Shown piece by piece: positions 51,951 to 60,034 of a stretch of DNA of 64,000 nucleotides. The DNA is from Mangrovibacterium diazotrophicum (GTDB lineage Bacteria > Bacteroidota > Bacteroidia > Bacteroidales > Prolixibacteraceae). The notes below the pieces were generated by a model. It did no database searches, was not told where the DNA came from, and saw only the letters and a list, made by a program, of their open reading frames with translations. The stretch is taken from the NCBI RefSeq assembly GCF_003610535.1, contig NZ_RAPN01000005.1, forward strand, positions 124,001 to 188,000. The letters are read 5' to 3'. The translations under genes were made by a program, and so were the position numbers. Within the stretch, counting starts at the first letter, position 1; every line of letters starts with the position of its first letter.

Positions 51951-52715
51951 TCAAATTTGAAACAAACTTTCTGCGTTTTGGCTTGATCGTCTGGCTAGTT
52001 CCTGAACACTTATTCCGTGCAATTCGGCAACTTTTCTCGCCACGTAAATCAGATACGAACTTTCATTACGTTTTCCACGAAACGGTACAGGAGTCAAATA
52101 TGGGGCATCTGTTTCTAAAATAATATGAGATGGGTCAACCTTTTCAATTACTTTGTCCATCCCGCTATTTTTAAAGGTCACCACGCCGTTTACGCCCAAT
52201 TTAAACCCAAGGTCGATTACTTGCTGTGCCTGCTCAATTGTTCCGGAAAAACTATGGAAAACGCCGCGAAGCCCGGGAACCTTTTCTTCCTGCAAAACAG
52301 CCATCACCTCGTTAAACGATTCGCGGAAATGGATGACGATCGGTAAGTCATATTTAATAGCCATCCGGATTTGGCGCCGAAAAGCATCTGTTTGCTCATT
52401 CACAAAAGTCTTGTCCCAATACAGGTCGATACCAATTTCTCCGATCCCGTAGAATTTTTGTTTTTGAAGCCAGAACTCAACCAATTCGAGTTCCTCCTCA
52501 TAATCCTCATTCACTGATGTAGGATGAAGTCCCATTAACGGATAGCAAATTTGCGGGTATTGTTCCGATAAATCGAGCAGCTTTTTAACGGTGGAACTGT
52601 CGATATTCGGGAGTACTATTTTTCGGACTTCATTTTCGTACGCGCGCTGGATCACTTCAGCAATGTCATCGGAAAAATCTTCCGTATAAATGTGAGAATG
52701 TGTATCGATCAACAT
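51951..52715 (-). CDS. TatD-family metal-dependent hydrolase
   Basis: A 254-residue TIM-barrel hydrolase of the TatD family, with divalent metal ligands in LIDTHSHIYTEDF (HxH), GEIGIDLYWD (Glu), VIHFRESF, FHSFSGT and LETDAPYLTPVPFRGKRNES. TatD proteins act as 3'-5' exonucleases or D-aminoacyl-tRNA-like hydrolases in different bacteria. The start at 52715 (MLIDTH) is chosen because the upstream 19 residues do not belong to the fold. The asparaginase gene follows 28 bp later. Confidence 0.9.
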   Translation of the reverse strand: MLIDTHSHIYTEDFSDDIAEVIQRAYENEVRKIVLPNIDSSTVKKLLDLSEQYPQICYPLMGLHPTSVNEDYEEELELVEFWLQKQKFYGIGEIGIDLYWDKTFVNEQTDAFRRQIRMAIKYDLPIVIHFRESFNEVMAVLQEEKVPGLRGVFHSFSGTIEQAQQVIDLGFKLGVNGVVTFKNSGMDKVIEKVDPSHIILETDAPYLTPVPFRGKRNESSYLIYVARKVAELHGISVQELARRSSQNAESLFQI

Positions 52716-52797
52716 TTCTTGAGATAATTTCAAACAAAGAAAACAAGGAAATCCGAACTGGCGGTTTCCCAAATATTATCTTATTACTAATTTGCAA

Positions 52798-52834
52798 AAA
52801 ACCGGCTAAAAGTCGATTAACTTTCAGCCGGTAT
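52798..52834 (-). terminator. Terminator of the first glutamate dehydrogenase
   Basis: Read on the minus strand, ACCGGCTGAAAGT pairs with ACTTTTAGCCGGT and is followed by TTTTTTGC, giving a long hairpin (one bulge) 29 bp after the gdh stop. Confidence 0.75.
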
Positions 52835-52862
52835 CCTAAAAAAATTCAGAATTCGATTCTTT

Positions 52863-54197
52863 TTATACAATGCCCTGTGCCAGCATAGCGTCGGCAACTT
52901 TCACAAAGCCCCCAACGTTGGCACCCTTCACATAGTTAATCCGCTCGCCGTTTTTTCCGTACCGAACACAGGTATCGTGAATTTCCTTCATAATCAAATG
53001 CAGACGAGCATCAACTTCTTCTCGCGTCCAATTCAATCGCTGGCTGTTCTGTGTCATTTCGAGCCCGGACACAGCAACGCCACCAGCATTGACAGCTTTT
53101 CCCGGTGCATAATTAATATGGTCTGCCAAATATTCTACAGCCTCGGCTGTACATCCCATATTGGAAGCTTCAGCTAACAAGAAGCAGCCTTTTGCCACCA
53201 ACATTTTGGCGTCTTCCAAATCCACCTCGTTCTGCGTGGCACAAGGAATGGCAATGTCGACCTTTTGCTCCCATGGCTTCTTCCCGGCGAAGAATTGTGC
53301 GCCAAATTCGTTGGCGTATGGTTCAACAACATCGTTATTGGTTTCTCTCAACTCCAGCAAATAATCGATCTTCTCACCACTGATACCAGCAGGATCGTAA
53401 ATATAGCCATCGGGGCCGGAGATTGTCACAACTTTTCCGCCGAGCTCATTAATCTTGGTGATCGCGCCCCAGGCAACGTTTCCAAATCCGGAAACGGCAA
53501 AGGTCTGCCCGACAATGTCTTTTCCCAAATGATCAAGCATGTGGTGCACAAAGTAAACAGCACCAAAGCCAGTTGCCTCCGGACGAATCAAACTTCCGCC
53601 CCAAGCCAGGCCTTTTCCGGTGAGCACACCTGTAAACTCGTTCCGAATCCGTTTGTATTGACCAAACAAGTAACCGATTTCGCGACCGCCAACACCAATA
53701 TCACCAGCCGGAACATCGGTATTCGGTCCAATGTGGCGTTGAAGCTCAGTCATAAAACTTTGGCAAAAACGCATGATTTCATTGTCCGATTTTCCTTTCG
53801 GGCTGAAATCAGAACCGCCTTTTCCACCGCCCATTGGCAAGGTGGTCAGACTATTTTTGAAAGTCTGCTCGAATCCGAGGAATTTCAGAATTGAAAGCGT
53901 CACTGTGGGGTGAAAGCGCAAACCGCCTTTATAAGGTCCCAATGCTGAATTGAATTCAACCCGGTAACCGCGGTTAATTTGCACCTCGCCTTTGTCGTCG
54001 ATCCAAGGCACCCGGAACATGATTACCCGCTCGGGCTCAACCATACGTTCCAATATTTTTGCTTTTTGATATCGGGGATTTTTCTGATAAACGTCCCAAA
54101 TTGTTTCTACTACTTCCTGAACTGCTTGGTGAAACTCAGTTTCACCCGGAGTCTTGGCAATTAATGCCTGCATAAATTCATTCATGTCCGTTCTCAT
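52863..54197 (-). CDS. gdhA: NADP-dependent glutamate dehydrogenase, copy A
   Basis: A 444-residue cytosolic hexameric dehydrogenase of the bacterial GdhA family, making glutamate from 2-oxoglutarate and ammonia. GPYKGGLRFHP carries the substrate-binding Lys, PMGGGKGGSDF the catalytic Lys, and GAGDIGVGGREIGYLFGQY is a family signature; VSGFGNVAWGA is the dinucleotide-binding loop. A second dehydrogenase of the same family lies directly upstream. The two may differ in cofactor choice or regulation; nothing in the motifs decides. Confidence 0.95.
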   Translation of the reverse strand: MRTDMNEFMQALIAKTPGETEFHQAVQEVVETIWDVYQKNPRYQKAKILERMVEPERVIMFRVPWIDDKGEVQINRGYRVEFNSALGPYKGGLRFHPTVTLSILKFLGFEQTFKNSLTTLPMGGGKGGSDFSPKGKSDNEIMRFCQSFMTELQRHIGPNTDVPAGDIGVGGREIGYLFGQYKRIRNEFTGVLTGKGLAWGGSLIRPEATGFGAVYFVHHMLDHLGKDIVGQTFAVSGFGNVAWGAITKINELGGKVVTISGPDGYIYDPAGISGEKIDYLLELRETNNDVVEPYANEFGAQFFAGKKPWEQKVDIAIPCATQNEVDLEDAKMLVAKGCFLLAEASNMGCTAEAVEYLADHINYAPGKAVNAGGVAVSGLEMTQNSQRLNWTREEVDARLHLIMKEIHDTCVRYGKNGERINYVKGANVGGFVKVADAMLAQGIV

Positions 54198-54315
54198 GAT
54201 CGTTGAGATTGATTCTAAATGATTGAAATTTTTATTGTCAACAAAGGAAACGATGAAAACGACACGAAAAACTGATTTTCGAACAAGTTTGCACTACCTG
54301 TTAATGTTTAATAGC

Positions 54316-54347
54316 AATAAAAAAACCGGGCCCCAAACCCGGTCTTT
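54316..54347 (-). terminator. Terminator of the second glutamate dehydrogenase
   Basis: On the minus strand ACCGGG / CCCGGT closes a GTTTGGGG-like loop and is followed by TTTTTTT, just after the stop codon of copy B. So copies A and B have separate terminators. Confidence 0.75.
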
Positions 54348-54357
54348 TCAATTTCAC

Positions 54358-55710
54358 CTAAACAACCCCTTGAGCCAGCATGGCTTGGGCTACTTTTACA
54401 AAGCCCCCGATGTTGGCCCCGTCGACGTAATTAATCCAACCATCTTTTTGCGCACCATGTTTCAGACACATGGCATGAATCGTTTTCATAATCGTATGCA
54501 GGCGGGCATCCACTTCTTCTCGTGTCCAATTGAGTCGCATGCTGTTTTGCGCCATTTCCAAACCGGAAACGGCAACTCCACCTGCATTTGCGGCCTTACC
54601 CGGAGCATATAATATTTTCGATTTCAGGAACAGGTGTACTGCTTCGGGCGTACAAGGCATATTCGCTCCTTCGGCAACAACCTGGCAGCCGTTTTTCAGC
54701 AAGTGCTCGGCATCCTCTTTGTGAACTTCGTTTTCGGTAGCACAGGGCAAAGCGATATCGCAGGCAACCGACCAGGGCCGCTGACCTGCATGATACGGGC
54801 AGCCGTACTTATCTGAGTACTCCTTGATTCGTCCACGCTGCTCGTTTTTCAGCTGGAATATAAATTCGAGTTTCTCCGGATCAATCCCATCCGGATCGTG
54901 AATAAAACCACCGGAGTCCGACATGGTGACAACTTTACCCCCCAGCTCCAACACCTTTTGAGCTGCGAATTGCGCAACGTTTCCGGATCCGGAAATACAA
55001 ACTACTTTACCTTTCAAATCTTCCCCCTTCGTACTCATCATCTCCTGTGCGAAATAAACGGTTCCGTAACCCGTTGCTTCGGGGCGAATCAGGCTACCAC
55101 CCCATTCAATTCCTTTCCCGGTTAAAACACCCGTAAATTCGTTCCGCAAGCGTTTGTATTGCCCAAACAAAAAACCGATTTCGCGACCACCAACACCAAT
55201 ATCGCCGGCCGGCACGTCGGTATTGGGGCCAATATGCCGAAACAGCTCCGTCATGAAGCTTTGGCAAAAGCGCATCACTTCGAGATCTGATTTATTCTTC
55301 GGGTCAAAATCCGAACCTCCCTTTCCTCCACCCATTGGCAAACTGGTCAGGCTGTTTTTAAAGGTCTGCTCAAACGCGAGGAACTTCATGATACTTAAAT
55401 TTACGGTTGGGTGAAATCGCAAACCTCCTTTATAAGGACCGATCGCGGAGTTCATCTCGACCCGGAAACCACGATTCACCTGGATGTTCCCCTGATCGTC
55501 CAACCAGGGAACTCGGAAATGCAGGACACGCTCGGGCTCAACCAAACGTTCCAGGATTCTCATTTTTAAATATTTCGGATGATCTAAAAGAAAGGGAGCC
55601 AATGACTCAATGACTTCGTGCACGGCCTGGTGAAATTCAAGCTGATTGGGATCCTGTGCTTTGACGCGTAACATAAACTCGTCGATGAAGCTTTCAATTG
55701 GTTTTTTCAT
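54358..55710 (-). CDS. gdhA: NADP-dependent glutamate dehydrogenase, copy B
   Basis: A 450-residue enzyme closely similar to copy A downstream, with the same GPYKGGLRFHP, PMGGGKGGSDF and DIGVGGREIG motifs. Visible differences are in the coenzyme domain: CISGSGNVAQFAA in place of VSGFGNVAWGA, and YFAQEMMSTKGEDLKGK in place of YFVHHMLDHLGKDIVGQ. Each has its own terminator, so they can be expressed independently; gdh duplicates can have distinct nitrogen-regulated roles in other organisms. The start (MKKPIE) is the first Met. Confidence 0.95.
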   Translation of the reverse strand: MKKPIESFIDEFMLRVKAQDPNQLEFHQAVHEVIESLAPFLLDHPKYLKMRILERLVEPERVLHFRVPWLDDQGNIQVNRGFRVEMNSAIGPYKGGLRFHPTVNLSIMKFLAFEQTFKNSLTSLPMGGGKGGSDFDPKNKSDLEVMRFCQSFMTELFRHIGPNTDVPAGDIGVGGREIGFLFGQYKRLRNEFTGVLTGKGIEWGGSLIRPEATGYGTVYFAQEMMSTKGEDLKGKVVCISGSGNVAQFAAQKVLELGGKVVTMSDSGGFIHDPDGIDPEKLEFIFQLKNEQRGRIKEYSDKYGCPYHAGQRPWSVACDIALPCATENEVHKEDAEHLLKNGCQVVAEGANMPCTPEAVHLFLKSKILYAPGKAANAGGVAVSGLEMAQNSMRLNWTREEVDARLHTIMKTIHAMCLKHGAQKDGWINYVDGANIGGFVKVAQAMLAQGVV

Positions 55711-56120
55711 AGCTAAAGTTTTAGTTTCGCCAGGCAGACCGCCAGCACCTCTCCAACCTAAAAATCGACTTTCCCCCCGGCTGCCTCAGCCCGGCTCTGT
55801 AACACAATTATTATTATCAAGTTCGGAAATAATTCTGTAAATGGGAAGGTGCTATTCAACACAACAAAATGAATTTCAATCAATTACCACCAACAAGATC
55901 ATCAACTCAAAACAAAAAACAGGTTTTATCTAATAATCTAAAAGTCATTTCACCTTTTAATCTTCGATATATAAAAAAAACTCTCTTGTGGGCGTAAAAC
56001 CGCAATTCATGTTGCAAATCAGCTTGTTCGTCAAATTTAATTGATTGTCAGGCAAGGAATTGATGTATTTAACTAAATTTGACAAGCCTTAAGAATGATA
56101 AAAAAAACCGGAAATCTAAA
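55711..56120. other. Gene-free region upstream of the second gdh gene
   Basis: This 410-bp gap is divergent between gdh copy B (minus) and the CPBP protein gene (plus). The first 90 bp is GC-rich with short imperfect inverted words (CCGGCTGCC, GCAGACCGCC), and the rest is AT-rich. No gene or clear operator was recognised. Confidence 0.4.
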
Positions 56121-56915
56121 ATGCAGCCAAACTACCCATCGGCCTATCAATCAATATTGTTATTGCTACGTCTCGTACTAATAATAGCTGCATTATTAAT
56201 TCCGTATTGTATCGTCCGCTTTATCATCAATGATTCCACCACGATCACAAGACTGGACGCATTTTATTTTTACACTTCAAAAATCCTTGCTCAAATACTC
56301 GTTTTTTACTGGGCTTACAAGCGAGTACAAAAAGAGGATTTATACAGCCTGTCGGATGAATTGTCGCCCTCGCTGAACTCCAGCTTACTATGGGCGATTC
56401 TGGGGGGGCTGGCTTTAATCTTCCTGATGGAACCGATTGAACAGTTTGTACCGGCAACCAGTACTGTACAAATCTATTTCTCCAACCTCTCAACCAATAA
56501 GTTTGGCTCGTTCCTTTACGTCGTTCTGATATCGCCGGTATTAAACGAGCTGATATTCCGGTCGATTATTCTGCGCGGCTTTTTGAAAAATTACAAACCC
56601 GGCCTTGCCATATTAGGAACCGCCTTACTCTTCTCTATATTCCATGTTTCGTTACTGCAAGCGGTTATTTCATTTATTTTAAGTTTATTCATCGGCTTTG
56701 TTTATTGGCAAACACGCTCCTTGCTGTTATGCATCATTCTGCATATACTCAACAATGCCGTTGCGTACATCATCATCGTTTATTCAGGGCAAATAGAAAG
56801 CATATCCAGCTTAATTCCGGATACAAAAATTTACCTCTTTCTCTATCTGCTTGCGGCAGCGGCTCTGTCAATCACGCTTCTTCAGATCTATAAAAAGAAT
56901 CAAGTCGAAATTTAG
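56121..56915 (+). CDS. CPBP-family (CaaX-like) membrane protein, divergent motif 1
   Basis: A 264-residue inner-membrane protein with about seven or eight helices. It fits the CPBP intramembrane metalloprotease family: NELIFRSIILRGF corresponds to motif 1 (normally EExxxR, here N in place of the first Glu), FSIFHVSLLQAV to motif 2 (FxxxH), and LHILNNAVAY to motif 3 (HxxxN-type). The Glu-to-Asn change may reduce protease activity. The start at 56121 (MQPNYP) is preferred to the TTG at 56079. Function is unknown. Confidence 0.7.
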   Translation: MQPNYPSAYQSILLLLRLVLIIAALLIPYCIVRFIINDSTTITRLDAFYFYTSKILAQILVFYWAYKRVQKEDLYSLSDELSPSLNSSLLWAILGGLALIFLMEPIEQFVPATSTVQIYFSNLSTNKFGSFLYVVLISPVLNELIFRSIILRGFLKNYKPGLAILGTALLFSIFHVSLLQAVISFILSLFIGFVYWQTRSLLLCIILHILNNAVAYIIIVYSGQIESISSLIPDTKIYLFLYLLAAAALSITLLQIYKKNQVEI

Positions 56916-56940
56916 CAGAGTTTCACATTCGGATAATTTG

Positions 56941-56948
56941 TATTTTTG
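56941..56948 (+). promoter_or_regulatory. Bacteroidota -7 box before the cyclophilin gene
   Basis: TATTTTTG matches TAnnTTTG, 28 bp before the cyclophilin start. A TTTC at 56921 is a weak -33 candidate. Confidence 0.4.
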
Positions 56949-56976
56949 AAGCTGAAATATTTAACAAAGAAGAGAA

Positions 56977-57414
56977 ATGAAAAAAGCAGAGATTTACACG
57001 GAAAAGGGTGTCATGAAATTGGAGTTCTACGAAGATGATGCTCCCGGAACAGTAGAAAACTTTGTGAAACTTTCCAAGTCGGGCTTTTACGACGGACTTA
57101 CATTCCATCGCGTAATTCCTGGTTTCGTAATTCAGGGAGGTTGCCCGGATGGAACAGGAGCAGGCGGCCCAGGCTACACAATTAAATGCGAATTGACCGG
57201 CGAAAAACAATACCACGATCGCGGTGTGCTTTCAATGGCACATGCAGGTCGCAACACAGGTGGCTCTCAATTCTTTATTTGCCACAACCGTCAAAACACG
57301 AAACACCTCGACCGCAAACACACCTGCTTTGGCAAAGTGTACGAGGGGCTCGATGTGATCGACGCTATCCGGCCGGGCGATGTCATTGAAAAGATTGTAA
57401 TCATCGAAGAATAA
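56977..57414 (+). CDS. Peptidyl-prolyl cis-trans isomerase (cyclophilin)
   Basis: A 145-residue cytosolic cyclophilin that helps proteins fold by rotating proline bonds. [28 protein letters not shown] carries the active-site Arg and Phe, and [17 protein letters not shown] and [15 protein letters not shown] are typical. There is no signal peptide. It is a single gene with its own promoter and terminator. Confidence 0.93.
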   Translation: MKKAEIYTEKGVMKLEFYEDDAPGTVENFVKLSKSGFYDGLTFHRVIPGFVIQGGCPDGTGAGGPGYTIKCELTGEKQYHDRGVLSMAHAGRNTGGSQFFICHNRQNTKHLDRKHTCFGKVYEGLDVIDAIRPGDVIEKIVIIEE

Positions 57415-57420
57415 ATCAGA

Positions 57421-57446
57421 AGCCGGTTCCCACCGGCTTTTTTTAG
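57421..57446 (+). terminator. Rho-independent terminator after the cyclophilin gene
   Basis: AGCCGGT / ACCGGCT, a perfect 7-bp stem with a 4-nt loop, followed by TTTTTT, 6 bp after the stop codon. Confidence 0.85.
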
Positions 57447-57492
57447 CTCCTATTTATCCCCCGAACTACCCAGATCACTTAATCTGAACCCG

Positions 57493-58380
57493 ATGTCAAA
57501 CAACTTTAAAGGGATCGTCTTCACCCTAACATCTGTCGTCATGTTTGCCTTCATGGCCGTTTTGGTTCGAATGATTCCCCACGTCTCATCCTTCCACTCC
57601 AGCTTTGTCCGATTCACAATTGGGTTGGCAATCATCGGCATACTGGCCATGTTTAAACTAATCCCGCTCAAATTCCGCGACCGCAAAACCTTGTTCATCC
57701 GGGGGCTGATTGGTGGCATCGCGGTTTACCTGTTCTACCTGGCAATCGTTCGGCTTGGAATTGGAAAGGGATCAGCCTACGTTTATTCCTACCCCGCTTT
57801 TGCGACCTTGCTTTCCATGTTTATGCTGAAGGAAAAAGTTGAAGGCATCAAGTTCATCCCTATCTTTACCTCCATTGCCGGATTGGTTCTTCTTTCACTT
57901 GGCCGCACAAATGGCGCGATGGCAGGATTTGGCTGGAACGAACTAATTGCCATTGGTGGCTCCATCACCACAGCACTGGCCGTCGTTTATGTGAAAAAAC
58001 TTCACCACAGCGACAACTCCTATGCGATCTTTTTCGCGCAAAGCATCATTGGGTTTTGGCTCTTTCTTATCCCATCCGGATTAACACAAGGCCAAGGAAA
58101 CTCATTCGACCTGACAATCCTGATCATTCTCGGGCTGGTTGCTACAATAGGACAGCTATTCATGACTGAAGGTTACCGCTACGTGAATGTCGCAACAGGA
58201 TCACTTTTTCAGTCGATGGTTCCGGTGCTCAATTTACTTTCGGGCTATTTCATTTTCGAAGAACATTTCTCTACAACCGAGACCTTGGGTGCATTCGTCA
58301 TCGTTTTGTCCTGCATATCGCTGGTCATCATTAACTACAGCATCGGCAAACGCAGCAGAATATTAAAACTGGTTGAGTAA
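57493..58380 (+). CDS. EamA-family (DMT) transporter
   Basis: A 295-residue inner-membrane protein with ten predicted helices in two EamA repeats (about 10-140 and 150-290). Typical segments are VKLVRMIPHVSSFHSSFVRF-like opening with ARF-type pattern, YLFYLAIVRLGIGKGSAYVYSYPAF in the first repeat and YVNVATGSLFQSMVPVLNLLSGYFIFEE in the second. Substrate is unknown; related proteins export amino acids or metabolites. It starts 78 bp after the cyclophilin stop, with a rhodanese gene downstream. Confidence 0.85.
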   Translation: MSNNFKGIVFTLTSVVMFAFMAVLVRMIPHVSSFHSSFVRFTIGLAIIGILAMFKLIPLKFRDRKTLFIRGLIGGIAVYLFYLAIVRLGIGKGSAYVYSYPAFATLLSMFMLKEKVEGIKFIPIFTSIAGLVLLSLGRTNGAMAGFGWNELIAIGGSITTALAVVYVKKLHHSDNSYAIFFAQSIIGFWLFLIPSGLTQGQGNSFDLTILIILGLVATIGQLFMTEGYRYVNVATGSLFQSMVPVLNLLSGYFIFEEHFSTTETLGAFVIVLSCISLVIINYSIGKRSRILKLVE

Positions 58381-58423
58381 ACTTTCGGGAATGAGCCCTG
58401 TTTAAATAGGGAAACTACGCACC

Positions 58424-58816
58424 ATGAAAGAACAAATTGCCTTCTACAAACAGAAATTACAATACGAAACTGACGCCTGGGATTTAGCTGAAGCACTCAA
58501 AAAGAAAAACGACATCATCGTCGTGGATGCCCGCTCGGCTGAAGCCTGGGACAAAGAACACATTCCCGGCTCAATCAATTTCCCGCATCGCGAAATCAAC
58601 ATCGAATCGACGGAGAAACTCGATCGCGCAAAGCTTTACGTCACTTATTGCGACGGCATTGGCTGCAATGCCTCAACGAAAGCCGCTTTTCAACTTTCCA
58701 GATTGGGATTTCGAGTGAAAGAATTAATCGGTGGACTGGAATGGTGGAAGCGCGATGGCTACGAGACACAAGGGAAGTTTGCAGAAAACAAAGAATTTAC
58801 CAACTGCGGGTGCTAG
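58424..58816 (+). CDS. Rhodanese-like domain protein
   Basis: A 130-residue single-domain rhodanese-like protein. VVDARSAEAWDKEHIPGSINFPHREI is the first family motif, and the expected active-site Cys lies in YVTYCDGIGCNASTKAAFQL. The loop CDGIGC is longer than the usual CxxxxR, so sulfur transfer is plausible but not certain. It overlaps the stop of the convergent MFS gene by 4 bp. Confidence 0.83.
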   Translation: MKEQIAFYKQKLQYETDAWDLAEALKKKNDIIVVDARSAEAWDKEHIPGSINFPHREINIESTEKLDRAKLYVTYCDGIGCNASTKAAFQLSRLGFRVKELIGGLEWWKRDGYETQGKFAENKEFTNCGC

Positions 58817-60018
58817 CCGGCTTTTGATTTCTGTGTCACAGCATCTTCCTTCGACGGATTCACCAGGATCAGAATCAGCAAAAACATCAATACAGCAACG
58901 GCGGCACCTCCGGCAAAGGCGGTGCGAATTCCTCCAAATTCGTAAAAAACACCAATCAGCAGCGGCCCCAAGGTTTGTCCAACCCGCAACACCATCGAAT
59001 TTAGCGACATAAAAGCGGCCCTCTCCTGGATTGAGGCCAAACCAACCATCATATTCTGCAAAGCCGGAATCAAAACGCCGTGCCCGAGCCCGAAAACGAC
59101 GATCCCGGTAATAATGCTGCCCCAATTGAAAGATCTTCCCAATATGAGCATCGACACCAAATAAAACATACTTGCAAACAGCAGTTGCTTTTTCGGACTG
59201 AGCAGCCTGTTAATCCTGGGCATCTGAAACGAAGTGAGCGCAGTTACTGCCGACATCAGCGACATGGCTCCGCCGATAATCACCGATCCCGAATCCAGGC
59301 GCGAACGCAACAACAGTGGGAAATAAGTCAGATAGGCCCCATACAAAATCACAAACAACAAAATGTTAGCACCGAAAAGTCCCCAGACAATTTTCCGATT
59401 CACCGTTTGCCAAACATTGGAAAAATAAGTGCTCAATGTGGTCTGTCCCGCAGGTTCGGGGTTGTGCAAATAGAGCAAAACCAAAATTGCCAGAGGTACC
59501 GATAAAATCGGAAGGAGGAAAACAAATTGCCAGCCCATGACAGTCAACAGTCCGCCAATGGCAGGATAGGATGCCGTGCCGATGCTCAACACGCTGGCAT
59601 TATAGCCCATAGCAGCCACACGGTCGTTACCGGAGAATAAGTCACCAATCAGGGTAATATTGATACTTGCCAAGCTGCTGGCTCCAACACCTTGGACAAA
59701 GCGCAACAGCAGCAACCAGTAAAAATCGCGGACAAAGAAACAAGCAAAACCGGCCAACCCGAACAAGACCAGCGACGGAATCAAAATCACTTTTCGACCT
59801 AAACGATCCGCCAAAATACCGGTAAGCGGAGTCAGGAAAATTCCGGGCAGCGTAAAAGAAACAATCAACCAGCCAACCTGCCGGGCGGTGATATGGAAAT
59901 ACTGAATCACTTCCGGAAAAGCCGGCGTAATACTCGCCACGCCCATCACAGCAACGAGCGTCACCCCAAAAATCAACTGTAAATTCCTATTTTCGATGAT
60001 TGATTTTCGATGCGGCAT
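58813..60018 (-). CDS. Major facilitator superfamily transporter
   Basis: A 401-residue inner-membrane transporter with twelve helices, of the Bcr/CflA-like or drug-proton antiporter type: LIVSFTLPGIFLTPLTGILADRLGRKVILI contains the MFS loop motif (GxLADRLGRK), and LLRFVQGVGASSLASINITL is the second. It lies 16 bp downstream of the pyruvate-kinase-like gene, so the two are co-transcribed. Substrate is unknown. Confidence 0.87.
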   Translation of the reverse strand: MPHRKSIIENRNLQLIFGVTLVAVMGVASITPAFPEVIQYFHITARQVGWLIVSFTLPGIFLTPLTGILADRLGRKVILIPSLVLFGLAGFACFFVRDFYWLLLLRFVQGVGASSLASINITLIGDLFSGNDRVAAMGYNASVLSIGTASYPAIGGLLTVMGWQFVFLLPILSVPLAILVLLYLHNPEPAGQTTLSTYFSNVWQTVNRKIVWGLFGANILLFVILYGAYLTYFPLLLRSRLDSGSVIIGGAMSLMSAVTALTSFQMPRINRLLSPKKQLLFASMFYLVSMLILGRSFNWGSIITGIVVFGLGHGVLIPALQNMMVGLASIQERAAFMSLNSMVLRVGQTLGPLLIGVFYEFGGIRTAFAGGAAVAVLMFLLILILVNPSKEDAVTQKSKAG

Positions 60019-60034
60019 AGTCAGTCTCCTTTTA

